Of a DNA stretch of 64,000 nucleotides, positions 23,160 to 33,515 are shown in pieces (the first letter of the stretch is position 1; each line of letters begins with the position of its first letter). The DNA is from Bursaphelenchus xylophilus (Eukaryota; Nematoda; Chromadorea; Rhabditida; Aphelenchoididae): NCBI GenBank assembly GCA_904066235.2, contig CAJFCV020000002.1:2976001-3040000 (forward strand), written 5' to 3'. A program made the translations under genes and the position numbers. Below the pieces are notes generated by a model that made no database searches, had not been told where the DNA came from, and worked only from the letters and a program-made list of their open reading frames with translations.

Positions 23160-23990
23160 CTTGAAGTCTGTAAAATACATATATTATACATATGTAAAAT
23201 ACACGTGTTTAATTATATTTCATCGGAAAACGGTTTTTCATTGAAGAAAGCCTTTCTAAATATGGTAGTTCAATTTTTCCTAAGGTTTGGCAGTTTGATG
23301 TTGCGAATTAAGTTGCTAGGGTATAAATGGCTTGAAAAGTTACCATTATGTTAACCAGATATTTTTAAAAGTTCAGAAACAATTGTTTGATAACAAACTC
23401 CCCATAACTTTGAAACCAGTGGATGAAAGCAACAGATTTGTCTACGTATCATTACCATGGAGTTGCCAACGCAAAATTGCTATCATAATGCGCAGATTAC
23501 GGTAGAAAACCCGTAATTCTAACCGGCGAAGATCAGCTGTGTACTGCCCGCAAAAGTCACAATGCCCCTTTAACTATTATTCCACAAGCATTTTTACAAA
23601 CCCTCCTTCCCATTTACTGCAAAAAGTGTAAACAGAACAAGCAGCCATTCAACGAATCAAAGCGCAGAGACGTTCGTCTGCACACTGAGTTGACTAAATA
23701 AAAAATGAGCGAGCTGCTATTTTGCTCAACGCCCCCGGCAACGTTCCTTTTTCGTGCGGTCTGCGAAATTAGTCATCGCTCGATGCTCGTTTTCTCGTCA
23801 TCGAACAAAATTGGTTGAGTCATTCTGCAGTTTCATCAATCCTTGATATTGCATCATGAAACTCGGTGATACGGTTACTCCAATCATTTCGAATTTACAA
23901 TTCAATAATTTTGGTTGCGAAATTTTCGGAGGGTCCTTTGAGTTACCGTATGCCTCACTGTTTCCGCTAACAGGGGAGTACTCCATGTTC
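23160..23990. other. intergenic, no gene recognised
   Basis: The region downstream of the dehydrogenase. A moderately GC-rich stretch at about 23500-23830 has no convincing frame or splice pattern. No RNA gene was recognised. Confidence 0.4.
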
Positions 23991-24870
23991 GACGCTCAGA
24001 TTTTGATGAAACTTGGCACAAATTTAGAATAATTTTTTCTCGAGTATGTACGAGAATCCAAACTCGCGTTTTGCAGAAACGACCGACATTTTAAAATCGA
24101 AAGTCGGCGAGAATTTAGGACTTTTTGCCCAACTTCGGCACGAAAAGTTTCATGCCTATTTCTACCGTAAAGGAGAATGTTTCTACAAAAAATCAATTTT
24201 TTCCGCACGAAACTAGCAAAGTTATGGCCAAAAAATGTTTTTCTCCCTGACCGCTCTCCGCGTTTTGTGTACTATCTCAGCCGCACAGATCGTTGAATAT
24301 CTCGGCTGCCTCTGCAAAGCGCGCCCTAATCTGAGCGTCGCACTTGGGGTACTTCCCATTGTAAGCATGAAATTTTGTTTTTTAGTCGTTCCGAAAGTGC
24401 GTAGACTTTTTTCGGCAACGTTGGTGCGCTTGCAGGAAGCATGTGGATAGCCCAAAAAACGGAAAGCCGCTGCGGCGCGGGCGGAAAACGCATTGTGCAA
24501 ACTCTACGAACTTTATGACTAGGAGTTTTACAGGGGAAGCGTCACAGATTTTGGTCAAACTTGGCGAAAATTTGGATAAGTTTCTTCCAAGACGAGACGA
24601 GATTCCGAGCGGGATTCCTAGCTCGCGTTTAAGAAAAACTACCGTGATTTTTATGTATGTCGAGAGTTGGCAAAAATTGGAATTTTTTGTGGAAAATTTT
24701 GCGCGAACCTTGAAAAAATTTGGCCAAGAAACTATTTTTCTCTCTAAACGATCTTCGCTTTTCTCGTGCTCTCAGCCGCAGAAGTCCGTTAAATATCTCG
24801 GCTTTACTTGCAAGGCGCGAGCTAAAATGTTCAGGAATTGATATGTCACCTAGACAAGACACGCGCAACA
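23990..24870 (+). repeat. two adjacent copies of dispersed repeat family C
   Basis: The first copy runs from CGACGCTCAGATTTTGATGA (23991) to GCGCGCCCTAATCTGAGCGT near 24350, with CTCGCGTTTTGCAGAAACGA, TTTCTACCGTAAAGGAGAAT, ACCGCTCTCCGCGTTTTGTG and TATCTCGGCTGCCTCTGCAA in order. The second (about 24540-24850) has the same order. These are the most complete copies and show a unit of about 350-400 bp. Other good copies are at 46600-47070, 47360-47720 and 50340-50630. Confidence 0.8.
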
Positions 24871-24971
24871 TCTAAAAAAACCTGAGCACTTCGCGCTACA
24901 CATGGCCCTCAGCCAGGGCCTAAACAAACTTCTTTCCGGCTACCTTCGTCCGTTGGACTTTATGAGCATTG

Positions 24972-25139
24972 TATCATTCTGTAGGACAAAAACGGCGGGT
25001 CGTCGCAGAAAAATGTTTAGCCTCGTCTAAAAAAGGGTGCAGTCGCGCACCAAATCTCCAGCCTCGGCAGCCGTTGCAAAGCGATGATGGGCGATCCCGA
25101 GGAGTGACGATCCGCCGGTACTTTCCACATAGACTGATA
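24972..25139. mobile_element. degenerate type-b MITE upstream of the Src-family gene
   Basis: The ends are diverged (ATCATTCTGTAGGACAAAAA and CACATAGACTGATAT). The core CGTCGCAGAAAAATGTTTAG, then GTCGCGCACCAAATCTCCAG and GCAAAGCGATGATGGGCGAT, is clear type-b. Confidence 0.75.
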
Positions 25140-25427
25140 TTGGCCTGTTCACATAGTCGCTGGAATAATTTAGGTGGATTGTGCTGTGAAAAAAACAAAA
25201 GTTAACTTTGCGCCCTGCAATTTCTCGCTTTTGCACTGTGCAATGGGCTTCTTTAATGTCGCCCGCACTCTGCGTTTTGCTGGACAGTGCCAACGCCAAA
25301 AAACACTCCAGCGAATTTACGAACAGAATAGTAAAGAAGAAGCTTGAAAACTGTTGAAAATTGGCAAATTTGCCCGGCATTAGAGCTTCTAATTACACAT
25401 ATAAACAGTCCTTTCCACTTCAGAAAA

Positions 25428-28400
25428 ATGGGCCATGCCCAGTCAAGTCAGGGGCATCGAGAAGACGAAGCTATCGAAACGTCAGCCTCAACTAATCTAC
25501 AGACTGCCCAGAATAGTCATACAGTATCAACGGAAGCCGTGTCATCATGTATGAGTCAGGCGAGCTCATGCAAAAATAACTTTCACACGGCGTCGGTGGA
25601 GATGACTCATGCAACAAACTATGGTAGGTGTAAGCATTACAGACACCGCCCTTTTGTTGTTGCCTGTTTCTGAGTATTAAAGAAGCTAGCATTTCAACTT
25701 CTTATCAGTTTTCGTACTCTCCCGAGAAAAGGATTTCATTTTATCTTTGTTTTGACCTGACATGCCTTTGCTTGATCCACCCAACCTCTGAAGCACATGT
25801 TGGATGCCGTTTTGTACTACAAGTCTGTCGAAAAAATAGTCGTCGCGCCTTGGAATGGCCCATCATTGCTTTGCGACGGCTAGTCCAGCTGCTGGCCGCA
25901 GCTGGAAGTTTGGCGCGCGATTGCGCTCTTTTTTCGACGGGGCGAAACAGTTTGCTTCGACGGCCCGCCACTATTTTCCCGACAGTCTGATACTCGAGAA
26001 TAAAAGTCCTGATAATTTGTCGTTCACAAAGAAACTGTCGTATCAAACCATCGCTCCGAAAAATGGACATTGCGCACGACACTGGTGCAGAACCCCGAAG
26101 CGCACTCTGCGAAATAGGTTTTTTGAGGAAAGTGCACTGTGCAAAGCACTTTTAGTCATCAAAACTTTTGCGTGATCTTTTGTCGAAATACTGTATCATG
26201 TAGAAGTTTCTGACATCTTTTTTTTTGACTGCTTACTTTTGTTTGCTTTCAGAAAATCAACCGCAAGTACAAGGGGTTCAAGATTACGAGGGTGGATCTG
26301 CAGTTGAAATAAGCTTCAAAAAGGGCGACGTTATGGTTCTAATCGACAACAGGTGAGAAAGAAATTTCATCTATATCTGGCGTTGTGGCGCAAGAACTTG
26401 CCAACAAAGGCATTTTCCGTCCACTACTGAGTATAAGGTATATCATGTTTGAAAAGGCAAGCATCTTAAGTGCGACGCTCAGATTTTCTTTAGGCTTTGG
26501 GCACACGTCCGGAATAGGCTGCATTTCAATTGCTAAAAATTTTTAGCTCTCGCTTTTCAGAGAGAGCCGACATTTTCAGCGATCAGAGAAAGTTTTCTTG
26601 TATGTCCTATAGTTTCCAGTGACCCTGATCCTGTGGCAAAAAACGTACCATTTTGCATCCGGCAAGTGCTTCAAAAAATGCAGCACAATGTTGCCCTTTC
26701 CAAGCGAAAAAAAATTTTGTTTTGAAGGGCGCGTCCTCCATTTCACAAAAAAAGCGGACGCGCTTTCGAAATCGGATTTTTATCACTTGGAGAGGGAGGT
26801 ATTTTGCCACATTTTTGATACAAAAAAATTTAGCACTTCCTGCATGCAAAATGGTACGTTTTTGCCACTGGATCAGGTCCTCCCGCCCCATGTATTAGGT
26901 TGGACGGAAAGTTCGTACGATTTTTTACTGCTGCTATTTTTTCTAATACCTAATACAACCTAATACATCACAAAAATTTTTACTCAAAAAATCTCTTTTC
27001 TTCCAGCAACCACGACTGGTGGTATGTCCAGCATCCCCAGAACGGCTCCGGCTATGTTCCACGCAACTTCGTCGCCGTCATTGAGTCGCTGGAACGCGAG
27101 CCTTGGTATGCCGGTCGGATTCAGAGAGGCTTGGCTGAGAAGCTGGTCACCTCCGCGAATATGTCGCCGGGCGCTTTTTTGGTGCGACGCCGTGATCCTG
27201 GCGCTGAATTTGTGTTGACGATTAATAATGGTGGAGAAAATGAGGTGCAGCATTATAAAATCCGCCAGCTTGATGGGAACGTTGGGTATTTCATAACGAA
27301 AAAGATGATTTTTTCCACAATCCGCGAGCTCGTGCAGTTTTACAGCGGTAAGGTGGATTTTTAATTTTGATTTTTCGGAGGGTATCTTTATGTCTAATTG
27401 TCGAAAAAATAGCTAATTTGGGCAATAATTCAATTTTTAGGGCAGTCCTCATATGTTTTTGTCGGTTTTAAACGTTTCCCTTGAAATTCAGGGTTTTCGT
27501 GGTGGTACCCAAAAAAATGTAAAGGGCGATTTCCCAAGCGTCATGAAATTTGGGACAAGTCTAGAATAAGATGTTCTAAGACACATAGGAGATTTTTAGC
27601 CAGCAAGTTGCAGAAAACCGAGGCTGTTTGCCCAAAAATGGACATTATTCTTTTTACATGCTCACTCGGTTGGAAGACATCCTTAAATTGTTCAATTTTA
27701 AATACGAATTCAATTTTTATGGGAGTTTCTCTGTGTTTTTGTCGATTTTAAACGCCTGCTTTGAAATTCAGGGTTTTCGTGGTAGGACCCGACCCACAAA
27801 TGTAAAGGGTGATTCCCTCATCTTGTTGAAATTTTTTGACAAACCTATTTGAATAGGATATTTTCTAAGTAATATCTAAGATTTTTAGCCAGCAAGTTGC
27901 ATAAAAACAGGGATTTTTTCGCCAGTGTACCAAATTTAGCCAAACTTAGACGTCTGGCCAACCCTCCCCCGTTTTGCGAGCTCTCTTGCAAAAAAAAAAC
28001 AAAAAGCATAATTTCAGCCCAAAGTGGAGGCCTCTGTCATCGACTAACTTGCCCCGCCGCGAAAACCGCCGTAGGCCAAGAAATCAACGCCACTCCGCAA
28101 AAGAATTGGGAGATCTCTCGCGACGAATTGGAGCTCATATTCACATTGGGTGGCGGCAATTTTGGCGACGTTTGGTACGGGAGATGGCGATCGGCGGTGG
28201 AGGTGGCGGTCAAGACAATGAAGCCGGACAAAATGACGACTCAACAGTTTTTGGCGTAAGCTTTTGCGAAGAGGGCGGTTCAGTTTCATCAAAATCTGGG
28301 CGTCGCACTTGGGACTCCTAAACAACATTGCAAAAATCATTGCTACGTTTTCAGTGAAGCCAAGATCATGAAGGAATGCAATCACCCAAAACTGGTCAAA

Positions 28401-29351
28401 TTATTCGCCGTTTGCACCGAACGCGCGCCCTATTACATCATCACCGAATACATGACCAATGGCTCGCTGCTCTCCTACCTCAAATCACCACACAACGCCT
28501 TGCCGCTGCACGCGTTGGTGGACATGTGCGCGCAAATCGCGTGCGGCATGATGTACCTAGAGTCGCGGAAACTTGTGCATCGCGACCTGGCGGCGCGAAA
28601 TGTCTTGGTCGGCGAAGAAGTCGATGGAATCGCCCAAATCAAGATCGCGGACTTTGGGTTGGCCCGCAAAATGATGGACGATGAGTACAAAGCGGATGCG
28701 GGAAGTAATTTTCCGCTCAAATGGACCGCGCCGGAGGCGATTTTGGAGGGAAATTTTACTGTCAAGTCGGATGTTTGGAGCTATGGCATTTTACTGTACG
28801 AGATTTTTACAAATGGTCGCAAACCTTATCCAGGTCAGTTTTTAGGCCTTTTTTAATGTGTAGTCCGTTTGCAAAGCCGTTGGAGAAAATTTTGCGACAT
28901 GTACTGTGCGAAGACAAAAATGAACCTTGAACTGTGCAATTTCTTGCTTTTTGCATGGTGCAATAGGCTTTTTTAGGCTGCGCTTGCACTCTGACGTTTC
29001 CTGCATATTGCAAACGTCAAAAACTCCTTTGCGAACGGGCTAGTTTAAGACCAAATTTGGCGATTTTTGCTGGCAAAAATTTCGCGGCGTTAAGATGAAA
29101 AAGCAATTCATTTTTTGCTTTCAGGAATGACCAAAAGAGAAGTGATAGACCAAATCCCACAAGGTTTTCGTATGGGACGTCCACAAAAATGCCCGGTCCC
29201 CATCTACAACGAAATGCTCAGGTGTTGGGACAAAATTCCGGAAAGAAGGCCAAGTTTCGGGTACTTGTACTCCTTCTTCGACGACTATTTTGTCAATTGG
29301 CAACCAAATTATGTGCTCGACAATGAATCAATGATCTCAAATGTACAGTAA
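25428..29351 (+). CDS. Src-family non-receptor tyrosine kinase (SH3-SH2-kinase)
   Basis: Six exons give about 526 aa, close to vertebrate Src: 25428-25623, 26253-26352, 27007-27347, 28018-28255, 28355-28833 and 29125-29351. MG at the start offers Gly2 for N-myristoylation, followed by a long Ser/Thr-rich unique region. SH3 (about 68-120) has VQDYEG, DWWYV and [10 protein letters not shown]2 (about 127-212) has WYAGRI and GAFLVRRR with the phosphotyrosine-binding Arg. The linker [10 protein letters not shown] matches Src. In the kinase domain, the glycine loop is GGGNFGDVW, Lys is in VAVKTMK (about 278), and [14 protein letters not shown], the activation-loop Tyr in DDEYKADAG and WTAPEA are all present. 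The catalytic loop is HRDLAARN, not vertebrate Src HRDLRAAN. The tail [10 protein letters not shown] has a Tyr where Src has its inhibitory site. It most resembles the SRC-1/SRC-2 group. Confidence 0.95.
25818..25991. mobile_element. type-b MITE in Src-gene intron 1
   Basis: AAGTCTGTCGAAAAAATAGT and CACTATTTTCCCGACAGTCT form the ends. The interior has CGTCGCGCCTTGGAATGGCC and TTTGCGACGGCTAGTCCAGC, typical type-b in reverse orientation. Confidence 0.85.
26617..26885. mobile_element. second copy of the palindromic Tc-like MITE, Src-gene intron 2
   Basis: CCAGTGACCCTGATCC and GTGGCAAAAAACGTACCATT at the left pair with AATGGTACGTTTTTGCCACT and GGATCAGGTCC at the right. The inner GGCGCGTCCTC / GCGGACGCGC tracts also pair. 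It is the same family as 6936-7189. Confidence 0.85.
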
Positions 29352-29519
29352 AACTTGTAAAAATGATGCTATGTATAAAGCTATCAGTCTGTCGGGAAAA
29401 TAATGATTTCTTTTATAAAATTTACTTTGTCATAACCTTTCATTTACCATAAGATCCTTTCCGGCCATACCATACCGCAATAACCACACAGGTAAAAATT
29501 CATGATAATTTTTCAAAAA

Positions 29520-29732
29520 AGCTCTGCTCAGCTAGCGACCCTTCCGTGAACAGCGCTCCAGGTGCACAATTCGCGATCTTCAACGTTCAGCCGACTGCAT
29601 TAGCCAGCCGAACGATCTTCACGCTCTGGAAGGGTCACCACGACTCGATCATCGCAGAGTCAGGTGGTGAAACCTAGACGTTAGACGAGAGTATGCTTAC
29701 TACAGAAATGATCCTGTGAAGCATGATCTCGA
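29520..29732 (-). ncRNA. U3 small nucleolar RNA
   Basis: Read on the minus strand, the segment shows the conserved order of U3 boxes. Near the 5' end it has ACAGGATCATTTCTGTAGTA, equivalent to the U3 GGGATCATTTCTATAGT region (box A), then CTCTCGTCTAACGTCTAG (box A'-like), GCGATGATCGAG (box C'), the exact AGAGCGTGAAG (box B), TGAAGATCG (box C) and GCTGAGC near the 3' end (box D). Paired tracts fit the U3 fold: GACCCTTCC with GGAAGGGTC, and CACCACCTGACTC with GAGTCGTGGTG. Length of about 210 nt is normal. A T6 run follows the 3' end. Upstream, GGTCCGACGAGCGGTTGC may be the snRNA proximal element, but I am not sure of that. U3 guides 18S pre-rRNA cleavage in the nucleolus. The exact ends are approximate. 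Confidence 0.85.
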
Positions 29733-29739
29733 AGAATTG

Positions 29740-30070
29740 CAACCGCTCGTCGGACCCCTAAAAAATCAGTCTCCGATTTGGAATGCGTCCCTCTTTTTGC
29801 CAGGCAGCGAAATAGCGCACTCTTTTTGCTTATCTTTTGCTCTCTCACTCCTTTTCGTTTGTCTCTGTGATTGCCGCAGTCTTTCTTCTTTCGAAAAAAG
29901 TGAAAGAGTTGACACGACTTTTTCGATTGCGCCAACTGTTCTTCCTAACAAAATTGCTGGCTAAAATAAGGTTTTTTCTGGTAATCAGGTTGGTATTCGT
30001 AATAGGACGTCTGCAAAATGTCCGTTTGTGGTGGAGAACCATATTTGAGTCAATTTGAAATCGGATAACG
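29740..30070. other. upstream flank of the U3 gene, no other gene seen
   Basis: About 330 bp, AT-rich with pyrimidine tracts (CTTTTGCTCTCTCACTCC). Likely the regulatory flank of the minus-strand U3 gene. No coding signature was found. Confidence 0.4.
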
Positions 30071-30075
30071 AGCTG

Positions 30076-30920
30076 ATGGAACTTGATCAACATGAACTAT
30101 CCGAGGAATCAAGTTTTCCCAAAGATCCCAGCCCGTCGAAAAGAGCGGTAAGGTATTTTATATTGATTTTGATATTTTAGGTAGTTGGATGCGATTTAAA
30201 GTTTGAATTTCAGCGCTAGCACTCTTTTATGATCAAGTGTAATATCGGATCTTCTTCAGTTCTCCGAAGTGAGCCTCGCACATACAGTGCGGTTTATAGG
30301 TCAGTGAGCTCAGAACAGACGAGATCGTGGCTCTAGAGTTGCTGAAGATGGAGGTGGAAATGGGGGAATTTCAATTACTTCTTTGCGAGAGATCAACATG
30401 TTGAGAAAGTACCGGAAAGATCCGAATATTTTTGCATTGGAGGTGAGATTTTGCTATTGCTTGTTGATGTTTAGTTTTCTGATATTGTGGGATTGTCAAC
30501 TGAATTTGAATTGCTCAAGGATCAAAATCCGGTTTGAGATCTGCTGGACCTAGTGTAATATGAAGAAATTGATAGAACTCAAGTAGAAGTATTTTCCTTT
30601 TGCATGAGATGGGCCTTTTCCAACTCTTCTTAACGCAAATGCGATGTTTTGGATTTTGGCGACATCAAATGAACGAGTTTTTGATATTACACATAGTCAG
30701 TTACACAGAATTAAAAATTTACTTCCTTTTATGAACTAGAAAGCCTAAAATGATCCTTAGAAGAACTAGAATAATGCTCGTTCTGATTTAAAAGTTTAAC
30801 TTCAAAATTGTGCCTACTACAATTTAAATTTATCGAATTTAGCATCCTCACACTGTGCCCAGAACACCGAACCACAGCTGACGATGCGTTAAAGCACAAA
30901 TTCTTCCGAAATTCTCATGG
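30076..30920 (+). pseudogene. CDK11 (PITSLRE)-like kinase pseudogene fragment
   Basis: A possible first exon (30076-30147) ends with a GTAAGG donor. After an acceptor near 30258 come degenerate kinase pieces in three frames: RTYSAVYRSVSSEQT (glycine loop region), then EIVALELLKMEVE, then GGISITSLREINMLRKYRKD (the PITSLRE helix region) ending at a GTGAGA donor at 30443. The segment has two frameshifts. The catalytic Lys of VALK is replaced (VALE). The C-terminal lobe is largely unreadable, but about 30843-30920 reads ILTLCPEHRTTADDALKHKF, the end of a CDK11-type kinase domain. Active-site loss plus frame breaks make it non-functional as a kinase. The C-terminal piece lies in the left arm of the large inverted repeat. 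Confidence 0.75.
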
Positions 30921-31760
30921 AAACTTCTAATCTGTTTGATTTCTCGGTTAAAATATTAAATAATTGACTGGTACACACAATTTTTTCGAATTAATTTGGT
31001 TTTTTGTGTTGAGATAAGGTTATTGTAACCAGGATTACTGCCTGGGCTGATGACGGAAGAGACATTTTTTTGTATAGACCAGAGATTTTTTTCTCTAACC
31101 GACTCTTCATTTCACGTATTCTCTCGCAAGCGAACATCGTTGAGTGTCGCTGAAAAATTGCGAAGCTCAGAGCTTCAGTACATGATCTGCAGCTTATTCA
31201 GAACAAAAATTATCGAATCGGATAAATATTAGTCTGTCGGGAAAATAATGAGCACATGTCGCACGGAAAGTCGCATCGCCGCCGAGAAAATTAATTGTGC
31301 CATAAAATCAGATTCTTTTTCACTCAGCGATCGACGCAGCGACATTGTGCTCATTACTTTCCCGACAGACTGGTATTTTTTTTAGATTCGCAAATTTTTG
31401 TTCTGAATAAGCTGCAGATCATGTATTGAAGCTATGAGCTTCGCAATTTTCAGCGACATTCAACGATGTTCGCTTGCGAGAGAATACGCGAAATGAAGAG
31501 TCGGTTAGAGACAAAAATCTCTGGTCTATACAAAAAAGATGTCTCTTCCGTCATCAGCCCAGGCAGTAATCCTGGTTACAATAACCTTATCTCAACACAA
31601 AAAACCAAATTAATTTGAAAAAATTCTGTGTATCAAGTCAATAATTTAATATTTTAACCGAGAAATCAAACAGATTAGAAGTTTCCATGAGAATTTCGGA
31701 AGAATTTGTGCTTTAACGCATCTTCAGCTGTGGTTCGGTGTTCTGGGCACAGTGTGAGGG
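30843..31760. repeat. long inverted repeat (arms about 378 bp, roughly 95% identical)
   Basis: The left arm (30843-31221) and right arm (31384-31760) are reverse complements over essentially their whole length, for example CCTCACACTGTGCCCAGAAC with GTTCTGGGCACAGTGTGAGG, and ACCAGGATTACTGCCTGGGC with GCCCAGGCAGTAATCCTGGT. Differences are scattered single bases. The 160-bp spacer is a MITE. The arm includes the end of the CDK11-like pseudogene, so the right arm carries a second, minus-strand copy (31684-31760). Transcription through it would give a long double-stranded hairpin RNA. Confidence 0.93.
31229..31376. mobile_element. type-a MITE forming the loop of the long inverted repeat
   Basis: AGTCTGTCGGGAAAATAATG and CATTACTTTCCCGACAGACT are the ends, with GAGCACATGTCGCACGG and TCAGCGATCGACGCAGC inside. 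Confidence 0.9.
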
Positions 31761-31941
31761 GGCTAAACTGGATAATGTTATCAAATTAAGAAAAAATGTA
31801 GTTTTGACCTCTCCCTTTTGCGATCATTGTTCTGGTCGTAGCAGATATAAACTATAAACTCCATGGGGCTAATTGGCTCTCGGCACACCCTTTTTTCGAT
31901 TCGCCAAATTTTTCTTTTCAATTTCATTTGACTTTCAGCCT

Positions 31942-32672
31942 ATGCCTGAGTACAAGATCACATATTTTGATTGTCGCGGGACCGCTGAGGCCGCAAGGTG
32001 CTGTCTTCACTATGCTGGCATCCCATTTGAAGACCATCAAATCGCCTACAAAGACTGGGCGCAACACAAAAAATGTGAGTTCTAAAAAAATTGCCGCAAG
32101 TTTTGTTTATTTGCAAAAAATTCGTCACCCAAATTGATATTTCAGCGTTTCTCAACCAAAAACTCCCCGTTTTCTATGAAGACGGGAAGGAGTTGACTCA
32201 ATCGGGCGCCATTACTCGGTATGTAGCGCGGTTAACCGGACTGAATGGAAAGGATTCGTGGGAAGAGGCCAAAGCCGATGAAATTTATCATTATTTTTTT
32301 GACGCTATGAAGTCAACAAACGTCTATGTGCATGACAAGTGTGGATATAACAAAGCAAAGGACTTGGTGAGTTCACACTCTTGTCGAAAAACATTTTTCC
32401 ATTTCCAGAACGAAGCCTACGAGATCTTCCTTCCAATTGCGACCAGAGCCCTCGAATATTACAACAATTTTCTCATTGACTCTACCAATGGATTTGCGTT
32501 GAAATCGGGTTTAACCTACGCCGACTTCGTTATTCATGCGCAGGTCAAAACGTTCAAAAATTGCGATCCAGAACTTTTGAAGAAATTCCCCAAAGTTGTG
32601 GAACATTTTGAGAAAATTGAAAATATTCCACAACTGCAAGGTTATTTTGCCACTCAAAACACAATAAACTAA
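31942..32672 (+). CDS. nematode sigma-class glutathione S-transferase
   Basis: Three exons, 31942-32074, 32146-32366 and 32409-32672, give about 205 aa, the usual size of the family. A splice acceptor (ACTTTCAG) ends 3 bp before the ATG, as in trans-spliced nematode genes. The N-terminal thioredoxin-like domain begins YKITYFDCRGTAEAARCC with the catalytic Tyr (Tyr8 region). LPVFYEDGKELTQSGAITRY gives the cis-Pro and the Gln-Ser pair that bind glutathione. The all-alpha C-terminal domain ends with FPKVVEHFEKIENIPQLQ. It is a cytosolic phase-II detoxification or prostaglandin-synthase-type enzyme. The AATAAA poly(A) signal (32661-32666) overlaps the last codons and lies before the TAA stop. A gst number cannot be assigned by eye. 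Confidence 0.95.
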
Positions 32673-32689
32673 GTTTAATGTGGTTCAAA

Positions 32690-33510
32690 CTATTTTAGTC
32701 GGCTATAAACCCAAAAAAATTACATTTACAATTCATTTTATTTTATTTCACACATTAATTACAATAGAAAATGGTAACTCCAACCAAAAAAAAATCGGAA
32801 AAAAAGGCAAATCTCGGAATACTTGCTACGAAAAAACACACATATTATACGTTTCCATTGACTGTATGATATAGGAATTGATAAGAAAAAAAGTGAAAAA
32901 ATGAATGGGATTTTTCGATGGAAAATGCAAGTGAAGGGAAAACAATAATTATATAAGACTGTAAGGGTTAATAACTTAAGAGTTTTGTTGAAGATTCGGT
33001 GTGTTCAAGGCACGGTGCTTAACATATTGAGGGCTGAGAAGACGAGGTTCGGGAATGAGGCCACAACTTACAAAACAAAATGCGGATTTGGGCTGATTTT
33101 CAGGGGGTTCGGCAGGGATTTCGAGTCATTTCCAGTTGAAAACGTTCGAATTTTTTTTCAAAAACTATTTAGTTACTTTCTTCTGGGCATAATCTTTCTA
33201 TAGATAATCATTTCCAACCATGAAATATTTTAAAAGTTTTAATTTTGCTTAAAAAATTATTTTAGGTATGTTCATCATGAACAATATAAAAAAGTCGACA
33301 TTTTTGAGAAAAATCTCTCAAATTGTTGCTAGCAAAAGCTTTCTTATGCCGTATTCTACCTAAACATCACGCCGTTCCTTACAAATCAGCCGCGGGACAT
33401 CACAAAATAATGTATAATACTATGGGATGTTGTCTTCGACTGGCCATGTTCTGGCTGATAAAACCGCCATATCGCGTATGATCAGCGTCTGATTTGACGC
33501 CCCAGGAGTG
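32690..33510. other. intergenic between convergent GST and CXXC genes
   Basis: About 820 bp of AT-rich sequence holding the 3' ends of two convergent genes. No gene or RNA was recognised. The stretch at 33000-33110 is slightly GC-richer but has no coherent frame. Confidence 0.45.
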
Positions 33511-33515
33511 TTCTC

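Noticed and set aside
22568..23191. 207-codon minus-strand frame overlapping the dehydrogenase
   Set aside because: It is the antisense shadow of dehydrogenase exon 4 plus a MITE; the plus-strand frame has clear family motifs.
30843..31760. Inverted repeat as a transposon with very long terminal repeats
   Set aside because: The arms contain part of a kinase pseudogene and the loop is a separate MITE; no target duplication was seen at the outer ends.
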